Positions 61,417 to 64,000 of a stretch of 64,000 nucleotides of DNA are shown in pieces (within the stretch, counting starts at the first letter, position 1; each line of letters opens with the position of its first letter). Position numbers and translations under genes: made by a program. The notes beneath the pieces are model-generated. The model worked only from the letters and a program-made list of their open reading frames with translations. It was not told the DNA's origin and did no database searches. Source of the DNA: Neoarius graeffei (taxonomy: Eukaryota > Chordata > Actinopteri > Siluriformes > Ariidae); contig NC_083572.1 in NCBI RefSeq assembly GCF_027579695.1, positions 12,479,915 through 12,543,914 on the forward strand. Reading direction: 5' to 3'.

Positions 61417-64000
61417 GATGTAATAATAAGTGACAAGTGATTGGATGTAAGACTGTCACTAAAGCATTGGTCGAAATATTATTGGCTGTCCATTGTCGTA
61501 AAAGCTTATAGATAATATAGAGTGTATCATCATGTAAGGGCTGAGATAAACTCCATGATAAACAACAGTTTATCCAGCATCATCTCCTGAACCACCAGTC
61601 CTAGGTTTGTCCCAGTGGAAATCCATTTTCTTGGTTGTTCCTTCCATACTAAACTAGGGTCTGTACACCCAGTAGTCAGTAGTCTAAGAAGTTATGGTAG
61701 GATCTAAGTGCATCTTCCTAAACTTCTGTCTAATACATACTGTATACATGACATACAAAGCTCATCCATGCTGCTTTCTCTTTCCTAGTTTAGGTGATTT
61801 GCTTCCAGAATACAAAATGAAGAGGAAAATGCTGATTGGTCAGATTCTCATGCTGTTGATGTCAGTCATATCTTCAGGCTTGGCCAATGAAAGTAAGGAG
61901 TACTGAATTAATCATCCCAGCAGTCATTATTATCATTCTTATTCTTATTTGTGTGTCGGACTGGGAAAACACATTTCGGGAAACAACTGTGACTGTACAA
62001 TGTGTTTCTCAGCCTGTGCTCTTGTGTTGTGACGTGTGTTTTAGTTTTACTTCCTGGTCCTGTATCCATCCCCATTCTGTTGTTACTCTATAGTGTTCGC
62101 CTGTTCTTTGTTTTTTATAAATGTGTATATGTATGTGTGTGTGTGTGTGTGTGTGTGTAGATCTCAAGTGTCACACCGACGGCATACAGCTCATTACGTG
62201 TGTTTGGAACACTTCGTCAGTGGAAGACAGATTTCGAATAACACCAACCACCAGCTGTTCCCTGCAAAGCATCGATGATAAGTAATGTATCATTTTCATC
62301 ACGACATGACAGAACTCATAACTGTGGTTTTAGAACTAGTCTTTACACAAGTCAGTCAGAAAGTACTCATGCTCATGCATATTTGACAGAATTCAGGTAT
62401 AATCTACTGTCCTGAGTTCAGTTCCAGAGTTAATCTAACACCTATTTCTCCTCAAGGCCTTGATTAGATTGATCACTTGAATTGGCTGGAAAGCTTGATG
62501 CTGCCACTTAATGATTTTTCAAATATTTTTGAAAAACCTATACATGTTTCAAGAAGTGAAAAGGGTTCAAAATGACATGAAGTCAAAAATCTATATGCAC
62601 GTTTTTTTGACACCACATATTTATGTTTTACAGTTAATAAAACTCACAGATTCACTGTCTGTGAGACTTTAATCTCTAGGTTTTATGGCTTTACTGTGAA
62701 ATAATCAGTGATGTGATGGTGTAATGTGGCCCAGCATGAAATATACTGTATTTTCCAAGAACAGTGCGTCTGAAAATGTTTTACTTCTTTTATATGACAG
62801 CAATTACAATTGTGGGTTACTGAATAAACTTTATGTTTGCATTTCAGTTACATAAGAAAAATTCCTCTCAGAGTTAACCTGGAGCCTCTTGGCGGCTCAC
62901 AGTCGAAATTACGTCAAGGAACTCTTCAATTTGCTGAGAGTGTAAGAAACTGATTTGATTATTTGGTGTGTTTATAAGAAATGTTTGATTTCAGACACAA
63001 GAAATATACTCACTCACTTATTCATTCAGTTAATAATTCTTTAAATACTATAACAACACATTGTTTGGAGACTGTGAGTTTGAATCCCAATAATGCCACA
63101 GCCATCCGTGGCCAGGTGTCTATATGAGCAAAATTGGCCATGCTTTCTGGATGAGAAAGATGGCATACTCTTTCTCCCCATCAATCACAGTGACACTCGC
63201 CAATTGTGGGCATTTATGAGCTCGTGTATGCGGAAGAGGCAGATAACGCTTTCCTCCAAACGCTGGCACTCGAGACTCCTTCCAAAAATGTATAAATTTC
63301 TCCTCAAAGAGGAGAAAACGTCATCGTTTCAATGTTTACATACAATTTTCAATTTGTTTATGTCGAACATCTGCCATACAAGTCCTTGTGTATATTGTTA
63401 CTACAGAACTAATAATTTATTACAATAAACGCATTGCTATAAATCTTGCAATTATCAGTGATTTATAGAAAATTATTCAATACCTTCTGACCAATCCGAA
63501 TTGCGCATTCGACAGGGCTGTGGTATAACTTATTTTATTTTTTTTACATAACTGATTAAATAAAGACAGTCCTCACTAGTGCCATCTGACTTTTTGAATT
63601 AAGGATTGCTTGCTTTGAATTCAGGAAATTACACTTATTGTATTATCGAGTTCTCGATTCATTATTTTCTAATTTGACCCAACTGTTGATTCCAGACTTT
63701 GACTGATGGTTCCCCAGATGTCCCGCTGGATGTACGGTGTGAAAACATAACTAATCTACTGGAAACTATCCCGGAGTTTTATCCCCCATCTTTTGGTAAG
63801 ACTTTTCACTGCGATTACGTCGACTTGAGTGCGTGTTTCTTGATCTATGGAATTGCAGACAGGAAAAATAATGTTGTATTAAGTGTCTTAATTGTTCGGT
63901 CTGACAATAAATGCATTGTTTATCTTCTGTATCACTTATAAGTGATATTTTAGTCATAGTCTCACAAGTTGCATGACATAGTGTCAAAATCAACACTATG
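61417..64000 (+). repeat. Second il21r unit (5' part), continues past the window
   Basis: It aligns to 25845-28450 with about 98 percent identity by eye, including introns 1-3, and the alignment holds to the window edge. Confidence 0.9.
61817..63795 (+). CDS. il21r: il21r paralogue, exons 1-4 (partial gene)
   Basis: Exons at 61817-61892, 62161-62281, 62848-62941 and 63696-63795 have the same lengths and splice phases as exons 1-4 of the first copy and are all open, giving 391 coding bases. The signal peptide, LKCHTDGIQLITCVWNTSS and PLDVRCENITNLL are present. The rest of the gene, including WSxWS, membrane and signalling exons, would lie beyond the window. Compared with the first copy there are seven amino-acid changes (one in the signal peptide, five in exon 2, one in exon 4) and one silent change. 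It may be a second functional receptor or a truncated one; the window cannot tell. Confidence 0.75.

Overview
The window reads as teleost nuclear DNA, most likely from a catfish or close relative. It has spliced vertebrate exons, many copies of a DANA/Mermaid-type tRNA-derived SINE with GATGAGAT-like tails, Tc1/mariner, hAT and piggyBac-like DNA transposons, several fish non-LTR clades and a Gypsy LTR element. The species call is inference from repeat flavour. No bacterial-type operon, CRISPR array, rRNA gene or functional tRNA gene was seen.

Only one host gene is recognisable: a class I cytokine receptor best matched to the interleukin-21 receptor (il21r). Nine coding exons between 26244 and 36215 (+) splice in frame into 537 codons: signal peptide, two fibronectin-like modules with a WSEWS motif, one transmembrane helix, a Box1 motif and a long cytoplasmic tail. 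A second il21r copy begins at 61817 and runs off the right edge after exon 4. The two copies are nearly identical in introns but differ by seven amino-acid changes against one silent change over exons 1-4.

Layout. 1-5370: old minus-strand LINE fragments interrupted by a CR1/L2-like LINE. 5371-20533: sparse sequence with SINEs, a TTAA-flanked element, an R4/R2-like LINE and two hAT elements. 20534-36215: the left il21r unit, carrying a SINE that contains a DNA transposon that contains a LINE. 36216-39280: 3' flank with two palindromic MITE-like elements. 39300-47213: a broken Gypsy element with integrase upstream of reverse transcriptase (Gmr1-like order), split by an L2 LINE that is itself split by another LINE. 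47214-48178: an inverted copy of il21r-upstream and hAT sequence. 48179-64000: the second il21r unit, interrupted at 52986-61416 by a segment holding a nearly complete I/Nimb-like LINE and a degenerate hAT.

The duplicated units act as natural empty-site controls. Several insertions are present in one copy and absent from the other, and many have readable target-site duplications, so relative insertion order can be read directly. I found no convincing novel multi-gene system. The best leads are the rapidly diverging il21r duplicate, the inverted and interrupted duplication around it, a duplicated THAP-like exon inside a transposon, and several young retroelements with few lesions. Element-family names rest on motif recognition only and no database search was run.
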